Source: Spirosoma radiotolerans (GTDB lineage Bacteria; Bacteroidota; Bacteroidia; Cytophagales; Spirosomataceae). Taken from it: DNA of 64,000 nucleotides. The stretch is taken from the NCBI RefSeq assembly GCF_000974425.1, contig NZ_CP010429.1:6402501-6466500 (forward strand), given 5' to 3'. The notes beneath the pieces were generated by a model. That model did not search any database. It was not told the origin of the DNA and saw only the letters and a list, made by a program, of their open reading frames with translations. Numbering within the stretch: position 1 is the stretch's first letter; each line of letters begins with the position of its first letter. Of this stretch, positions 54,472 to 63,633 are shown in pieces. A program made the position numbers and the translations under genes.

Positions 54472-56049
54472 ATGCAACCGGCCATTTCTGCGACATCCCC
54501 TGCCATTCCTACCGGCCTAATCCGGGTTATTATTGTTATTACGGCTATATCGGCCGCTGTTATGGAGCTCATCGACGTCACTATAGTCAATGTAGCCCTG
54601 AATGAAATTGCGGGTGCCTTAGGTGCCACGATCGAAGATGTGGCCTGGGTAGTTACCTCCTACGCCATCGCCAACGTGATCATTATTCCCATGACCGGTT
54701 TTCTGGCTGATTATTTCGGGCGCAAGAAGTACTATGTGGCCTCCATTATTCTGTTTACCATTGCTTCCTATTTCTGCGCCAGCTCGACTAATTTGTGGGA
54801 ATTAGTGTTCTGGCGATTTATCCAGGGGATGGGTGGAGGAGCGCTGTTATCGACTTCGCAAGGTATTATTTTTGACGCCTTCCCGCCGGAAAAACGTGGT
54901 ATCGCTTCGGGTATTTTTGGTATGGGCATTATCCTGGGGCCAACGTTGGGACCATTTCTGGGCGGTGTGATTGTCGACAACTACCACTGGTCGTATATTT
55001 TCTACGTCAACGTGCCCATTGGCATTATAGCTACCATTCTAACCCTACTTTACATCGCTAAAAAGCCGGGCGAGGGCACTCGCAAGCACCAGATAAAGAT
55101 TGATTACCCGGGAATCTTATTATTGGCGGTGGGCGTGGGCTCGCTGCAATATGTACTTGAGAAAGGGCAGTCGGATGACTGGTTTGATTCACAAACCATT
55201 ATGCTGCTGACGGTAACGGCCGTGGTAGGGCTGGTCGGATTCGTCTGGCGGCAACTGACCACCGACCATCCGGTGGTCAACCTGCGGGTGCTGGGTAAGG
55301 GCACGCTTGGGGTGTCCACTATTTTTAGCTTTGTAGCTGGCCTTGGGCTGTTTACCTCCGTTTTTGTGTATCCGGTGCTGGTTCAGCGCATCAATGGATT
55401 CACGCCTACGATGACAGGTATTTCCTTGCTTTGGCCAACCCTGGTGGGTATTCCTCTGTTCCCTCTGATTGGTAAACGACTTTCAGTAGGGGCCTCTCCA
55501 CTCCCTTTTATTATTGTGGGTATGTGTACGTTTGTGGTGTTCGGCTTCTATAGCGGTACCCTGAACGGGCAGGCCAATCAATGGGACTTTTTCTGGGCGC
55601 AGTTGATGCGTGTCTTTGCCGTAACGATGCTGCAGTTACCGCTCATTAATCAGGCCGTCGCGGGCTTACCGCCCCAGGACTTCCCCTCAGCCATCGCTCT
55701 TAATAATATGATTCGGCAATTAGGCGGGGCTTTTGGCATTGCCTTAGCCAACACATTCGTCACCCGCGATTATGCCCAGCATCGGTACGATTTAGTCAGT
55801 AATCTCGACCCCTCTAACCCCCTGCTCACAGAGCGACTCAATTTGCTGGGTGGAGCCAGTCAGCGGGCTTACAAAATTCTGGATCTGACGGTGGATAGAC
55901 AGGCTTACCTGCTGGCCTACCTGGATACGTTTCGACTAGTGGGTATTTTCTTCCTGGCCATTCTGCCCTTGGTTTATTTCCTGCGGACCAAAAAGAAATC
56001 GGCTGCGGAGGTAGCTTTAGCGGCTCAAGCCATGTCGGAAGCCCATTAA
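54472..56049 (+). CDS. DHA2 family MFS multidrug exporter (EmrB-like)
   Basis: A proton-driven drug exporter of 525 residues with 14 predicted TM helices. Family motifs are MELIDVTIVNVALNEI in TM1, GFLADYFGRKKYYV in the TM2-3 loop, FWRFIQGMGGGALL in TM4 and GPTLGPFLGGVIVD in TM5 (motif C of antiporters). Its gene is divergent from the SDR-AraC operon with a 299-base intergenic region that contains the direct repeats, so the AraC protein could control both. No adaptor (EmrA) gene is adjacent. Confidence 0.93.
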   Translation: MQPAISATSPAIPTGLIRVIIVITAISAAVMELIDVTIVNVALNEIAGALGATIEDVAWVVTSYAIANVIIIPMTGFLADYFGRKKYYVASIILFTIASYFCASSTNLWELVFWRFIQGMGGGALLSTSQGIIFDAFPPEKRGIASGIFGMGIILGPTLGPFLGGVIVDNYHWSYIFYVNVPIGIIATILTLLYIAKKPGEGTRKHQIKIDYPGILLLAVGVGSLQYVLEKGQSDDWFDSQTIMLLTVTAVVGLVGFVWRQLTTDHPVVNLRVLGKGTLGVSTIFSFVAGLGLFTSVFVYPVLVQRINGFTPTMTGISLLWPTLVGIPLFPLIGKRLSVGASPLPFIIVGMCTFVVFGFYSGTLNGQANQWDFFWAQLMRVFAVTMLQLPLINQAVAGLPPQDFPSAIALNNMIRQLGGAFGIALANTFVTRDYAQHRYDLVSNLDPSNPLLTERLNLLGGASQRAYKILDLTVDRQAYLLAYLDTFRLVGIFFLAILPLVYFLRTKKKSAAEVALAAQAMSEAH

Positions 56050-56075
56050 GAAAAAGGCATACCTTACCCGTACGT

Positions 56076-56420
56076 TTAAACAGTAATTGTTACTGTTTCA
56101 ATTTGGCTATGTTCGAAAGTTAAGTTAACCGAACGCTCCCCCTTGGGCCGGGTCCTATGGACTACGTTTTTAGGAACACTGAAAAGTTGACCGGGAGCCA
56201 ACTCAATGGTTTCACTCTCCAGATCAATCAGTAAAATACCCTCAATCGTGATAAATGTCTCATCTGAGTTGGGATGATAATGCCAGTAATAAGGCTGAGT
56301 CATCACACTTAACTTAACCACATGGTCATTAACGGTAGTTAACGAGAAGTTCGCATAGTTGGTCGTCACGGCGCGGATCAGGTCGCCCAAATCAAGTCGG
56401 GTCAGTGGGGCATCATTCAT
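56076..56420 (-). CDS. Cupin domain protein
   Basis: A single-domain cupin of 114 residues. The metal-binding motif is YYWHYHPNSDETFITIEG (two His, Glu) and the second motif is GQLFSVPKNVVHRT with the fourth ligand. It is a small cytoplasmic protein of the mannose-6-phosphate isomerase-like cupin group. The gene is convergent with the MFS exporter with 26 bases between stops. Its function cannot be predicted further. Confidence 0.85.
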   Translation of the reverse strand: MNDAPLTRLDLGDLIRAVTTNYANFSLTTVNDHVVKLSVMTQPYYWHYHPNSDETFITIEGILLIDLESETIELAPGQLFSVPKNVVHRTRPKGERSVNLTFEHSQIETVTITV

Positions 56421-57019
56421 AAGGGGCTAACAGTTAGATTAAATTATATAAAGTTCTTGTGTCGTCGTAAATCCTCTACAAACGAGATAGCTCCAGTAGT
56501 TCATCAAAGATTGGTGTGGTCTACGTTTTCCAGTAAACACTTCGTCTATTAGTTGCCGGAAAGATTAGAGGACTCAAGTTGGTGGCGACAATATAGCCAC
56601 ACCTGTTGTACAAGCGACTCTTTCACATAGATAGCTAGCAGGAGCGTAACCAATTCTATTCCGTAAACTCTCTGGTTTAATGTTTAGCTGTATAATAAGC
56701 ACAATTTGACTACTAAATTTATTGAGATTGACGTGGGTAAGACGACTAATCGCCCGAAGCGGCTCAAAGCCATAGCGATTTGAAAAGAAAGGCAACCCTT
56801 CTACTAATTACCAAATTGACCCGGTTGACTCCACAACATTGCCTTCATTTTTACTTTTGCAATTAAGGGGTTGAGTTCGTCTGGGCTGATGCACCACAAG
56901 CGAATGCCCTGATCACTGGCCTTGGTAGGCCATGAAGCCGAGTAGGATTTTAATACATGGAGTTCTTTTGTCAGATAAACGTCTTTAACTTTCACCGTCA
57001 ATAATTAGCTGAATCGAAC
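56421..57019. other. Gap with low-quality ORFs only
   Basis: About 600 bases between cupin and PQQ-type dehydrogenase starts, A/T-rich with no clear repeat or RNA. A minus-strand ORF at 56804-57001 (65 residues, basic, no recognised motif) and another at 56574-56795 read like fragments or chance frames. I do not call them as genes. The region must hold divergent promoters for both neighbours. Confidence 0.5.
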
Positions 57020-58243
57020 ATGAAAACCAAAACTCTGCTATTCATAGCGGGTGCCTTACTGGCGTTGCCATCCTGTGGCCAAACTACATCTGAAAACACA
57101 ACGGCTTCTGGGCAGACGAGTCCCGTAGAAACCAAAGAGCCTAACTCGGACTATAAACCTGCTTTTGCGGGCCAAACCCGGATCGCTGGCGTGAAGTCGA
57201 CCACCAACTACGAAGGCAAAATACTTACAGAAGCGCTAAAATTTCCATGGGGAATAGCAACCCTACCCGATGGTCGGCTGCTCATTACCGAGCGGGAAGG
57301 GACGATGCGCATCGTCACGCCAGCGGGAAAGGTGGGAGAAGCTATTGCGGGACTTCCAAAAGTTAATTCATCCGGCCAGGGAGGCCTGTTGGGAATTCGC
57401 GTTGACCCGGCTTTCAAGACGAATCGAATGGTCTACTGGGTGTTTTCGGAACCAAGCCCTGAGGGAAATCTGACGGCAGTTGCCAAAGGTAAATTGTCTG
57501 CCGACGAAAAAAAGATGGAGGGTGCAACAGTCATTTATCGGGCCACACCCGCTTACAAAGGGAATCTGCACTACGGCGGCCGTATACTTATTGCTCCAGA
57601 CGGCAATCTGTTTATCAGCACCGGAGAGCGTTCGGATCTGGTTACCCGGCCACAAGCCCAGTCGCTCAATTCAGGCTTGGGAAAAGTCATTCGGATAACG
57701 AAAGAAGGCAAACCCGCTGCGGGTAATCCATTTGCCAGCCAGGCCGGTGCTCGACCTGAACTGTACTCTTATGGGCACCGGAATGTACAAAGCCTGGCTT
57801 TCGACCCGGTAACAGGCGATTTGTGGGAAGCCGAATTCGGGCCACGAGGAGGGGATGAACTAAACCATATTCAACCCGGCAAGAATTACGGCTGGCCAAC
57901 CATTACGTATGGGATCGAATACAGTGGCGAAAAAGTAGGCAATGCCATTCAGCAAAAAGAAGGTCTTGAACAACCGGTCTATTATTGGGACCCGGTCGTT
58001 TCGCCAAGTGGCATGACGTTCTATAGCAGCGATCGTATCCCGGAATGGAAAAACAATCTTTTCATTGGTTCCTTAAGTGGGATGCACGTTCTAAGACTTA
58101 TCCTTAAGGATAACAAAGTAGTCGGCGAAGAACGGCTGCTAGCGGATCAATATCAGCGTTTCCGGGATATAACCCAGAGTAACGACGGAGCCTTATACGC
58201 GATTACTGACCAGGGAAGGTTATATCGCATCGATAAGAAGTAA
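57020..58243 (+). CDS. PQQ-dependent sugar dehydrogenase-like lipoprotein (GSDH family)
   Basis: A 407-residue lipoprotein (lipobox LPSC, Cys19) with a six-bladed propeller of the soluble glucose dehydrogenase type. Landmarks are LKFPWGIATLPDGRLLITER, NSSGQGGLLGIRVDP, NLHYGGRILIAPDGNLFIS, YSYGHRNVQSLAFDP, EFGPRGGDELNHIQPGKNYGWP and VVSPSGMTFYSSDRIPEWKN. The positions recall Asl/PQQ enzymes that oxidise sugars in the periplasm. It converges on a lactone-hydrolase-like propeller gene with a shared hairpin, which fits sugar to lactone to acid processing. Confidence 0.92.
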   Translation: MKTKTLLFIAGALLALPSCGQTTSENTTASGQTSPVETKEPNSDYKPAFAGQTRIAGVKSTTNYEGKILTEALKFPWGIATLPDGRLLITEREGTMRIVTPAGKVGEAIAGLPKVNSSGQGGLLGIRVDPAFKTNRMVYWVFSEPSPEGNLTAVAKGKLSADEKKMEGATVIYRATPAYKGNLHYGGRILIAPDGNLFISTGERSDLVTRPQAQSLNSGLGKVIRITKEGKPAAGNPFASQAGARPELYSYGHRNVQSLAFDPVTGDLWEAEFGPRGGDELNHIQPGKNYGWPTITYGIEYSGEKVGNAIQQKEGLEQPVYYWDPVVSPSGMTFYSSDRIPEWKNNLFIGSLSGMHVLRLILKDNKVVGEERLLADQYQRFRDITQSNDGALYAITDQGRLYRIDKK

Positions 58244-58302
58244 TGTCCACCACTCATCGATCGTCATGTAGCTAGTTCTGCTTACGATTGGTTTTAGCCA
58301 TC

Positions 58303-58353
58303 CGCCTATCCAGATGATGTGCTGCCTTTAGGCAGCTATCATCTGGATAGGCG
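58303..58353. terminator. Bidirectional hairpin between convergent propeller genes
   Basis: Outer arms of 16 bp (58303-58318 and 58338-58353) are perfect and an inner stem GCTGCC/GGCAGC (58321-58326, 58331-58336) closes a 4-base loop. It lies between stops at 58243 and 58424. No U tract on either side. Confidence 0.7.
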
Positions 58354-58423
58354 ATGATACCTGAAGAGTACTTAGTGATGCAATAACCTTAGCTCAAAAG
58401 AAAGTAATCAGTGTATGGCCAAC

Positions 58424-59272
58424 TTATTTGAGCGAGTAAGCTTTAACTGTGTTGTGAAAAAAGGTGGGCACGAACAACATTTTTGTCGCTGCACTATAGC
58501 CAATATCAGCCGAGTTTATTTTCTGAGTGGAAGTATCCATTTTTAGCTCAGACTTGCCATCAGCATGAATGTACCAGACTTTTCCGGCCCACTCGGTCAC
58601 TATATAGGTCTTGTTTCCCAGGGCCACAATCCCATCAATACCGCCCGAAACCTTGGCAATCGTGCTGAGTTGTTTGGTCACAGGATTTAGACTCAACAGG
58701 GTGCCGTCACCGTTGCCAATTAGTAATTGATTGTTCTCAAACAGGAGTCCATTGGTACCTTTGAGCGGTTCACCAGCTAAAACAAGGCTGGTTTTTCCAT
58801 TGGTTATGGCCCACACTTTACTGTCGTTTGAGTCGGTGACATACACCACCCCTTTTTTGGTGTCAACGGCAATATCATTGAGAAATTTAGCGCCTTCAAT
58901 TGGATATCGGTTCAGAATCTTTCCCGTAGCCAGGGCAATTTCGGCAACCTGTGTCATTTCGGTCACGTACAGCTTATCCCCCAGGATACCCATTCCTTTG
59001 GTCGAATTGAGGTTGTCCGTAAATTTCAACTGAATCACCTTACCATCCAGACCTACTTTGGCAATGTAGCTACTTTTGTTCTCCAAGGCTGGACCGCCAT
59101 TGATACAGGCTACATACAGGACCTTCTGGCCGGGATCAACTAAAACGCTTTCGGGTGTGCGGAGCGTAGTATCGCTTTCCCAAACAGGCTTTAGCTCAAC
59201 AGATTGGGCCTGAACCAAAAAAGTCAGGCTAACTAATAGACTGGGCAGTAAAATAAGGAATGGTTTTGCCAT
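58424..59272 (-). CDS. SMP-30/gluconolactonase-like beta-propeller protein
   Basis: A secreted protein of 282 residues with a signal peptide ending near FLVQAQS (about residue 23). The repeated blade pattern is visible (ILGDKLYVTEMTQVAEIALATG, DIAVDTKKGVVYVTDSNDSKVWAI, LLFENNQLLIGNGDGTLLSL) as in SMP-30/gluconolactonase/strictosidine-synthase-like propellers. It could hydrolyse a sugar lactone made by the neighbouring PQQ-type dehydrogenase. I cannot identify the metal ligands with certainty. Confidence 0.8.
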   Translation of the reverse strand: MAKPFLILLPSLLVSLTFLVQAQSVELKPVWESDTTLRTPESVLVDPGQKVLYVACINGGPALENKSSYIAKVGLDGKVIQLKFTDNLNSTKGMGILGDKLYVTEMTQVAEIALATGKILNRYPIEGAKFLNDIAVDTKKGVVYVTDSNDSKVWAITNGKTSLVLAGEPLKGTNGLLFENNQLLIGNGDGTLLSLNPVTKQLSTIAKVSGGIDGIVALGNKTYIVTEWAGKVWYIHADGKSELKMDTSTQKINSADIGYSAATKMLFVPTFFHNTVKAYSLK

Positions 59273-59779
59273 GAGTTGTCAGGATTTGAGAAATGAAAAT
59301 AACGCTAGGCTAGGTTTCAATAGGCGAGCAATTTACCGATTATCTGTCAATTATCGTATGCTACGAATTACAGTTAACAATTATCAAAACCATTCAATAG
59401 TAACGATACCAGCTTGCCCTTAAAACCGTTTAATCGGCTGTTAATACTTGTCGTTTTCCAAATCCAGTTACAGCCTATCAAATAGAGCCGTTAACTTTAA
59501 TTTAATCATTCTATGAAAATTGGACAAGACCCTTGCCCAGCAACGCTAGGTATAGTTCGTCAGACGAGTAGACCTGACGCTTACTTATAACCCAGGCCCG
59601 CTAGTGCTTGCCAGTGGCCACAGGGCCGCTATCCAGCAACGGCTTAGCAAAAAAGGAGTCCCAGGAAACACAAGACAGAAACGAGCCGCAGGGATATCCC
59701 TACTTACCTTTTGCTGTTGAAGACGATGTATGATTAATTCGCCAGACCAATCTGACGAACTACTAAACTCCATGGTACT
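59273..59779. other. Gap without a gene
   Basis: About 500 bases between divergent genes. A minor 6-bp hairpin CGTCAG/CTGACG lies at 59558-59579. Short ORFs here have no plausible protein features. It should hold promoters for the propeller and surface-protein genes. Confidence 0.5.
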
Positions 59780-61243
59780 ATGTCTTCATCTCACCTTGCT
59801 CCTTTAGCTTACCTGCTTAGCTATGCTAACGCCCGAACTCCATCCAAAACAAACCGGCAGAATCAGTCTAGTCAACCCTGGTTATCACACATTGGGAAGC
59901 GCGGGGTAGCCTACTGGTTGATTTGCCTGCTCCCTGGTGCCCTTTGGGCTCAACCCACTAACTATGTCGCTAATGTGGCCAATGCCACTGCGCCCGCCAC
60001 CAACAACACCTTCATTGGCCCTCAAGCCGGTCAACACTCCTCAGGCTATGACAATGTCTTGATCGGCTACCAGACAGGCGATAGCAGTGCCGGTCATCGC
60101 AACCTATTTGTTGGCTATCAGGCGGGCCTGATTAATACAGGCGATTACAACATTTTTATTGGAGCCTCCACCGGGGTGGCTAACACCAGCGGGTCTAACA
60201 ACCAATTTATTGGGGAGGGGGCCGGGGCGGCCAACACCACTGGGGGCAGCAACACCTTCATAGGTAGCTCCGCGGGGCTCTCGAATCGAACTGGCAGCAG
60301 CAACTGTTTCATAGGTTACTGGGCTGGCCTATACAATACCACAGGCGTGGCCAACACGTTCTTAGGAGCCTCCGCCGGCAACAGTAACCAGACGGGAACC
60401 AACAACACCTTTGTGGGCACCGGCTCGGGGTCACAGAACAATACGGGGCAGCAAAATACGTTCCTGGGCCAAGCTGCCGGGGGTAGTAATACGCAGGGCA
60501 GTCAGAATACCTTTGTGGGCGCCGGGGCGGGCTATCGCAATACAACAGGCTCCAGCAACACTTTAGTGGGCCACCAAGCTGGCCAGTACATTACCACCGG
60601 CAGCCACAACATCATTGTAGGCCCTAATTCCGGAACGGCCATTACCGATGGCAGCGAAAACGTACTGATGGGTTACAACAGTCAGGCTGAGGATGGTATT
60701 TTCAATGGCATTGCCATCGGTTCCAATAGCCGGGTAGCCAGCAGCAATGCCCTAATCCTGGGTAATGGGGTGAATGTAGGCATTGGTACCTCAGCGCCAA
60801 CCGACCGCCTGGAGGTGGTGGGTCCATCGGCGGACAAAAGCGGTCTTCGTCTGACTAAGCTGACCACTGCCAGCCCTACCCAGCGCACCACCGATGAGTT
60901 TCTAACAGTGGATGAACGGGGGGAAGTAGTCAAAGCAAAGTATCAACTACGCATCAACCAGGTCAGTGAGTGGAGCGACCATGTCTTTAGTTCGGGCTAT
61001 AGTCTGCGTACCTTGTCAGCGGTGGCTGCTTATGTTGGTCAACATGGTCACCTGCCCGGTGTCCCTTCGGCAGAACAGGTGATCAAGGAAGGGGTTGATC
61101 TAGTCAAGATGAATGCTACCTTGCTGGAAAAGGTAGAGGAGTTAACGTTGTATAGCATTGAACAGGATCAAAAAGCGCAGCGACAGGGCGAACGAATTAC
61201 TCAATTAGAGCAACTCGTTAGGCAACTTCTTGAGAAGAAGTAA
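59780..61243 (+). CDS. Surface protein with 13 tandem glycine/asparagine-rich repeats and C-terminal coiled coil
   Basis: A 487-residue protein. A hydrophobic signal stretch (VAYWLICLLPGALWA) is at residues 43-57 after an unusually long, basic N-terminal region. Residues 76 to about 293 contain 13 tandem units of 16-17 residues with the pattern N-x-F-hydrophobic-G-x-x-x-G-x-x-N-x-T-G, like YadA-head or phage tail-fibre beta-rolls. The C-terminal part (about 395-487) has the Bacteroidota-type segment HGHLPGVPSAEQV and ends in a coiled coil. It is probably a trimeric surface fibre. No autotransporter anchor domain is seen. Confidence 0.8.
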   Translation: MSSSHLAPLAYLLSYANARTPSKTNRQNQSSQPWLSHIGKRGVAYWLICLLPGALWAQPTNYVANVANATAPATNNTFIGPQAGQHSSGYDNVLIGYQTGDSSAGHRNLFVGYQAGLINTGDYNIFIGASTGVANTSGSNNQFIGEGAGAANTTGGSNTFIGSSAGLSNRTGSSNCFIGYWAGLYNTTGVANTFLGASAGNSNQTGTNNTFVGTGSGSQNNTGQQNTFLGQAAGGSNTQGSQNTFVGAGAGYRNTTGSSNTLVGHQAGQYITTGSHNIIVGPNSGTAITDGSENVLMGYNSQAEDGIFNGIAIGSNSRVASSNALILGNGVNVGIGTSAPTDRLEVVGPSADKSGLRLTKLTTASPTQRTTDEFLTVDERGEVVKAKYQLRINQVSEWSDHVFSSGYSLRTLSAVAAYVGQHGHLPGVPSAEQVIKEGVDLVKMNATLLEKVEELTLYSIEQDQKAQRQGERITQLEQLVRQLLEKK

Positions 61244-61598
61244 GCTGGCTAATTAAGGATTAACTAAAAAACGCTCAGGCAGTAGGTCAGGGCTTTTTTT
61301 CATTATAAATACGGTTCTTCTTAAGGTTGTAGCTGATGTTAGTCTATCTCAAATAAGGCACCCAAGTGAGACGAGAAGCATTAATATTGGGGCGTTTAGG
61401 GAGACACTTTAGCGACTAAAATAGGCAAGCTCAGGGATAATGACTGCTAAGGCGGATTGACACATCATCTAATAGCATTAAGCTAGCCCCCGAACAGATA
61501 GACTGATTGTCAAAATGTGTCAGATTTTCCCACTTTTGTATCAGTTCAGACCGGCGCTCTTGTTCAAACTTTGCCTCATCATTTAAACTACAATAAAG
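61244..61598. other. Gap with possible terminator T-run
   Basis: About 355 bases. At 61272-61301 a GC-containing stretch is followed by seven T, which may be a terminator of the repeat protein, though its stem is imperfect. Nearer the SDR start lie the short 21-bp-spaced repeats listed separately. No gene found. Confidence 0.45.
61516..61544 (+). promoter_or_regulatory. Short 21-bp-spaced repeats upstream of second SDR-AraC operon
   Basis: TGTGTCAG at 61516-61523 and TGTATCAG at 61537-61544 (7 of 8 identical) start exactly 21 bases apart, 55-83 bases upstream of the SDR start codon. The spacing matches the better repeats of the first SDR-AraC pair; the sequence match is short, so the call is tentative. 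Confidence 0.35.
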
Positions 61599-62417
61599 AT
61601 GAGCAAAACCATTCTAATTACCGGTGCATCTCGTGGCTTTGGCCAACTGTGGACCAAAGCCTTTCTGCAACAAGGCTATCAGGTAGCCGCCACCGCTCGG
61701 AACCTGGCCAGCCTGAACAAATTGAAAGCTCAGTTTGGTCCCCAATTGCTACCCATTCAATTGGATGTGACCGACCGAGGGGCGGCTAGCCGGGCCGTAG
61801 AGCAAACCAAGACGCAGTTTGGCCGCTTGGACGTACTGATCAACAACGCGGGCTATGGCCTCTTTGGTAGTGTCGAAGAAACCAGTGAACAACAGGCGCG
61901 CGATCTGATGGAGACCAACTTTTTTGGCTTGCTCTGGCTGACCCAGGCCGCCTTGCCCATCATGCGTGAGCAAGGTTATGGCCACATCATTCAGGTATCC
62001 AGCGTATTGGGGCTGATCACCTGGCCTAATGTGGGGCTTTACAATGCCTCCAAATTCGCCGTTGAAGGCCTGAGCGAAACGCTAGCTTCAGAAGTAACCG
62101 ACTTTGGCATTCACGTTAGCCTGGTGGAGCCAGCCCCCTATGCCACCGACTATGCTGGCTCCTCGGCCGTAATCACCCAACCTTTAGCAGCTTATGCCCC
62201 CCTAAAAGCAAGATTACAGGCCTCATATGCCGACCTCTCCGTGGGTCAGCCCGAAGCTACTACTGCTGCGATTATCCAGCTTATTGAGAGTGAGCAACCA
62301 CCGCTGCGGCTGCTGCTTGGCAAACTTGCCTACCCCTTAGTTAAACAAGGCTACGATAGTCGGTTTGCCGAATGGGACGCCTGGGAACAGGTCGCTACGG
62401 CCGCACATGGCGATTAA
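61599..62417 (+). CDS. Short-chain dehydrogenase/reductase (SDR)
   Basis: A classical SDR of 272 residues. The cofactor motif is TGASRGFGQLW, then NNAGYGLFG, the catalytic Ser in VSSVLGL and Tyr-x-x-x-Lys in LYNASKFAVEG. It is related to, but clearly different from, the SDR at 53372. It precedes an AraC gene, again in the same orientation, after 74 bases with a hairpin between them. Substrate unknown. Confidence 0.92.
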   Translation: MSKTILITGASRGFGQLWTKAFLQQGYQVAATARNLASLNKLKAQFGPQLLPIQLDVTDRGAASRAVEQTKTQFGRLDVLINNAGYGLFGSVEETSEQQARDLMETNFFGLLWLTQAALPIMREQGYGHIIQVSSVLGLITWPNVGLYNASKFAVEGLSETLASEVTDFGIHVSLVEPAPYATDYAGSSAVITQPLAAYAPLKARLQASYADLSVGQPEATTAAIIQLIESEQPPLRLLLGKLAYPLVKQGYDSRFAEWDAWEQVATAAHGD

Positions 62418-62423
62418 CAAACA

Positions 62424-62470
62424 AATCCGGATAAATCTACACCGATTTTCGGTGTAGATTTATCCGGATT
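62424..62470 (+). terminator. 22-bp perfect hairpin between SDR and AraC genes
   Basis: Perfect arms 62424-62445 and 62449-62470 with a 3-base loop, beginning 6 bases past the SDR stop and ending 21 bases before the AraC start. It would reduce read-through into the regulator gene. Confidence 0.75.
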
Positions 62471-62491
62471 ATTGACTTCTATACCTGACAC

Positions 62492-63382
62492 ATGCTTCAT
62501 TTCAACACCCTAAGCGCCATGCGCCGTCAGCTGGGCCTCACTCCGCCCGAGCATCCTCAACTGGCCCTGGAACGGGGGCTGCAACGATGCCCTCTGGATG
62601 GAGAAGCCTTTACGACCGATTGCTACGGAATCATGTTCAAAAAACTCAAAGCCGGCGTCATGTTGTATGGGCGTACAGTCTATGATCATGCCAACGGCGC
62701 GCTGTCGTTTGTGAAGCCTCGGCAACGAATTGAGTTTCGTAACCTGGAGGTCGAGGAAGATAGTTTCTTGTTGTTTGTGCATGAGGATTACTTTTTGGGT
62801 CATCCGCTGCACGAACGAATTGGCCGCTACTCGTATTTCGATTACGAAGTGAGCGAAGCGCTACACCTCTCTCCGCGGGAAGAACAGATCATCTGGGACC
62901 TATTTATGAAGATCGAAACCGAGTATTACAGTAATCCGGATGAGTACAGTCGGCTGATTATCCTGACCCACCTGGACTCGCTATTGACGTATGACCAGCG
63001 CTTTTACAAGCGTCAGTTTATCAACCGCACCGAGTTATCGGGCCAAACGGTGTCGAAGTTCAACCAAGCGTTATGGGTTTATTTCAGGGATGGCTTACTG
63101 CAAACCGAGGGCTTGCCAACGGTACAGCAGTTGGCCGCTCAATTGAATGTATCGTCCCGCTACCTGAGCGATCTGCTCAAGCAGGAGACTGGCAAAACGG
63201 CCATCGAACTGATTCACATTGGCCTGATTAATGAAGCGAAGAATCGGCTCAAGCAGAACGAACTAAGTATCTCGGAGATCGCCTATACGATGGGTTTCGA
63301 TAACCCCTCTTACTTTTCAAGGCTCTTTAAAAAGGAAGTGGGCCTCACCCCACTCGGGTTCAAAAAGGGACTGGTTGACTAG
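62492..63382 (+). CDS. AraC family transcriptional regulator (paired with SDR)
   Basis: A regulator of 296 residues, paralogous to the one at 52382. N-terminal sensor half with GALSFVKPRQRIEF and a shared linker DQRFYKRQFINR, then the AraC domain with LAAQLNVSSRYLSDLLKQETG and IAYTMGFDNPSYFSRLFKKEV. It follows an SDR gene in the same orientation. It probably regulates that SDR and itself. Confidence 0.92.
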   Translation: MLHFNTLSAMRRQLGLTPPEHPQLALERGLQRCPLDGEAFTTDCYGIMFKKLKAGVMLYGRTVYDHANGALSFVKPRQRIEFRNLEVEEDSFLLFVHEDYFLGHPLHERIGRYSYFDYEVSEALHLSPREEQIIWDLFMKIETEYYSNPDEYSRLIILTHLDSLLTYDQRFYKRQFINRTELSGQTVSKFNQALWVYFRDGLLQTEGLPTVQQLAAQLNVSSRYLSDLLKQETGKTAIELIHIGLINEAKNRLKQNELSISEIAYTMGFDNPSYFSRLFKKEVGLTPLGFKKGLVD

Positions 63383-63543
63383 GCTGGTCAGGTAGTGATC
63401 ATCGAAACAGACATCTTAACGGTTCGGACAGAACGCTACCCAAAAGTCAACGCTTTTTTAAGCTTTCTTAGTTACTGTGCACTACTTATTCTCACAAAAG
63501 GCTCCGGCATGGGACAAAGATGGCTTTGCGCACCCCGTAATTC

Positions 63544-63622
63544 GGGCGTTATTTTAAATACGGCTACTCTAAATTGCTTAGAAAAACGTCAATTTAGAGT
63601 AGCCGTATTTAAAATAACGCCC
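63544..63622 (-). terminator. 33-bp perfect hairpin downstream of Crp/Fnr gene
   Basis: Perfect arms 63544-63576 and 63590-63622 (33 bp) with a 13-base loop, starting 11 bases past the Crp/Fnr gene stop and facing the AraC gene end. It is the longest perfect stem in the window. No U tract on the exit side. Confidence 0.7.
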
Positions 63623-63633
63623 TATTTTGTATA

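Noticed and set aside
56574-57001. Two minus-strand ORFs of 73 and 65 residues as genes
   Set aside because: No recognisable motif, no convincing ribosome site, and low-quality composition; better treated as chance frames or old fragments.
59999-60660. Regularly repeated DNA that could suggest a CRISPR array
   Set aside because: The repeats are in frame, encode 16-17 residue units of one long protein, vary at codon third positions and have no unique spacers.
59780-61243. Type V trimeric autotransporter or type IX cargo
   Set aside because: No YadA anchor barrel and no type IX C-terminal sorting domain were seen; the C-terminus is a coiled coil.
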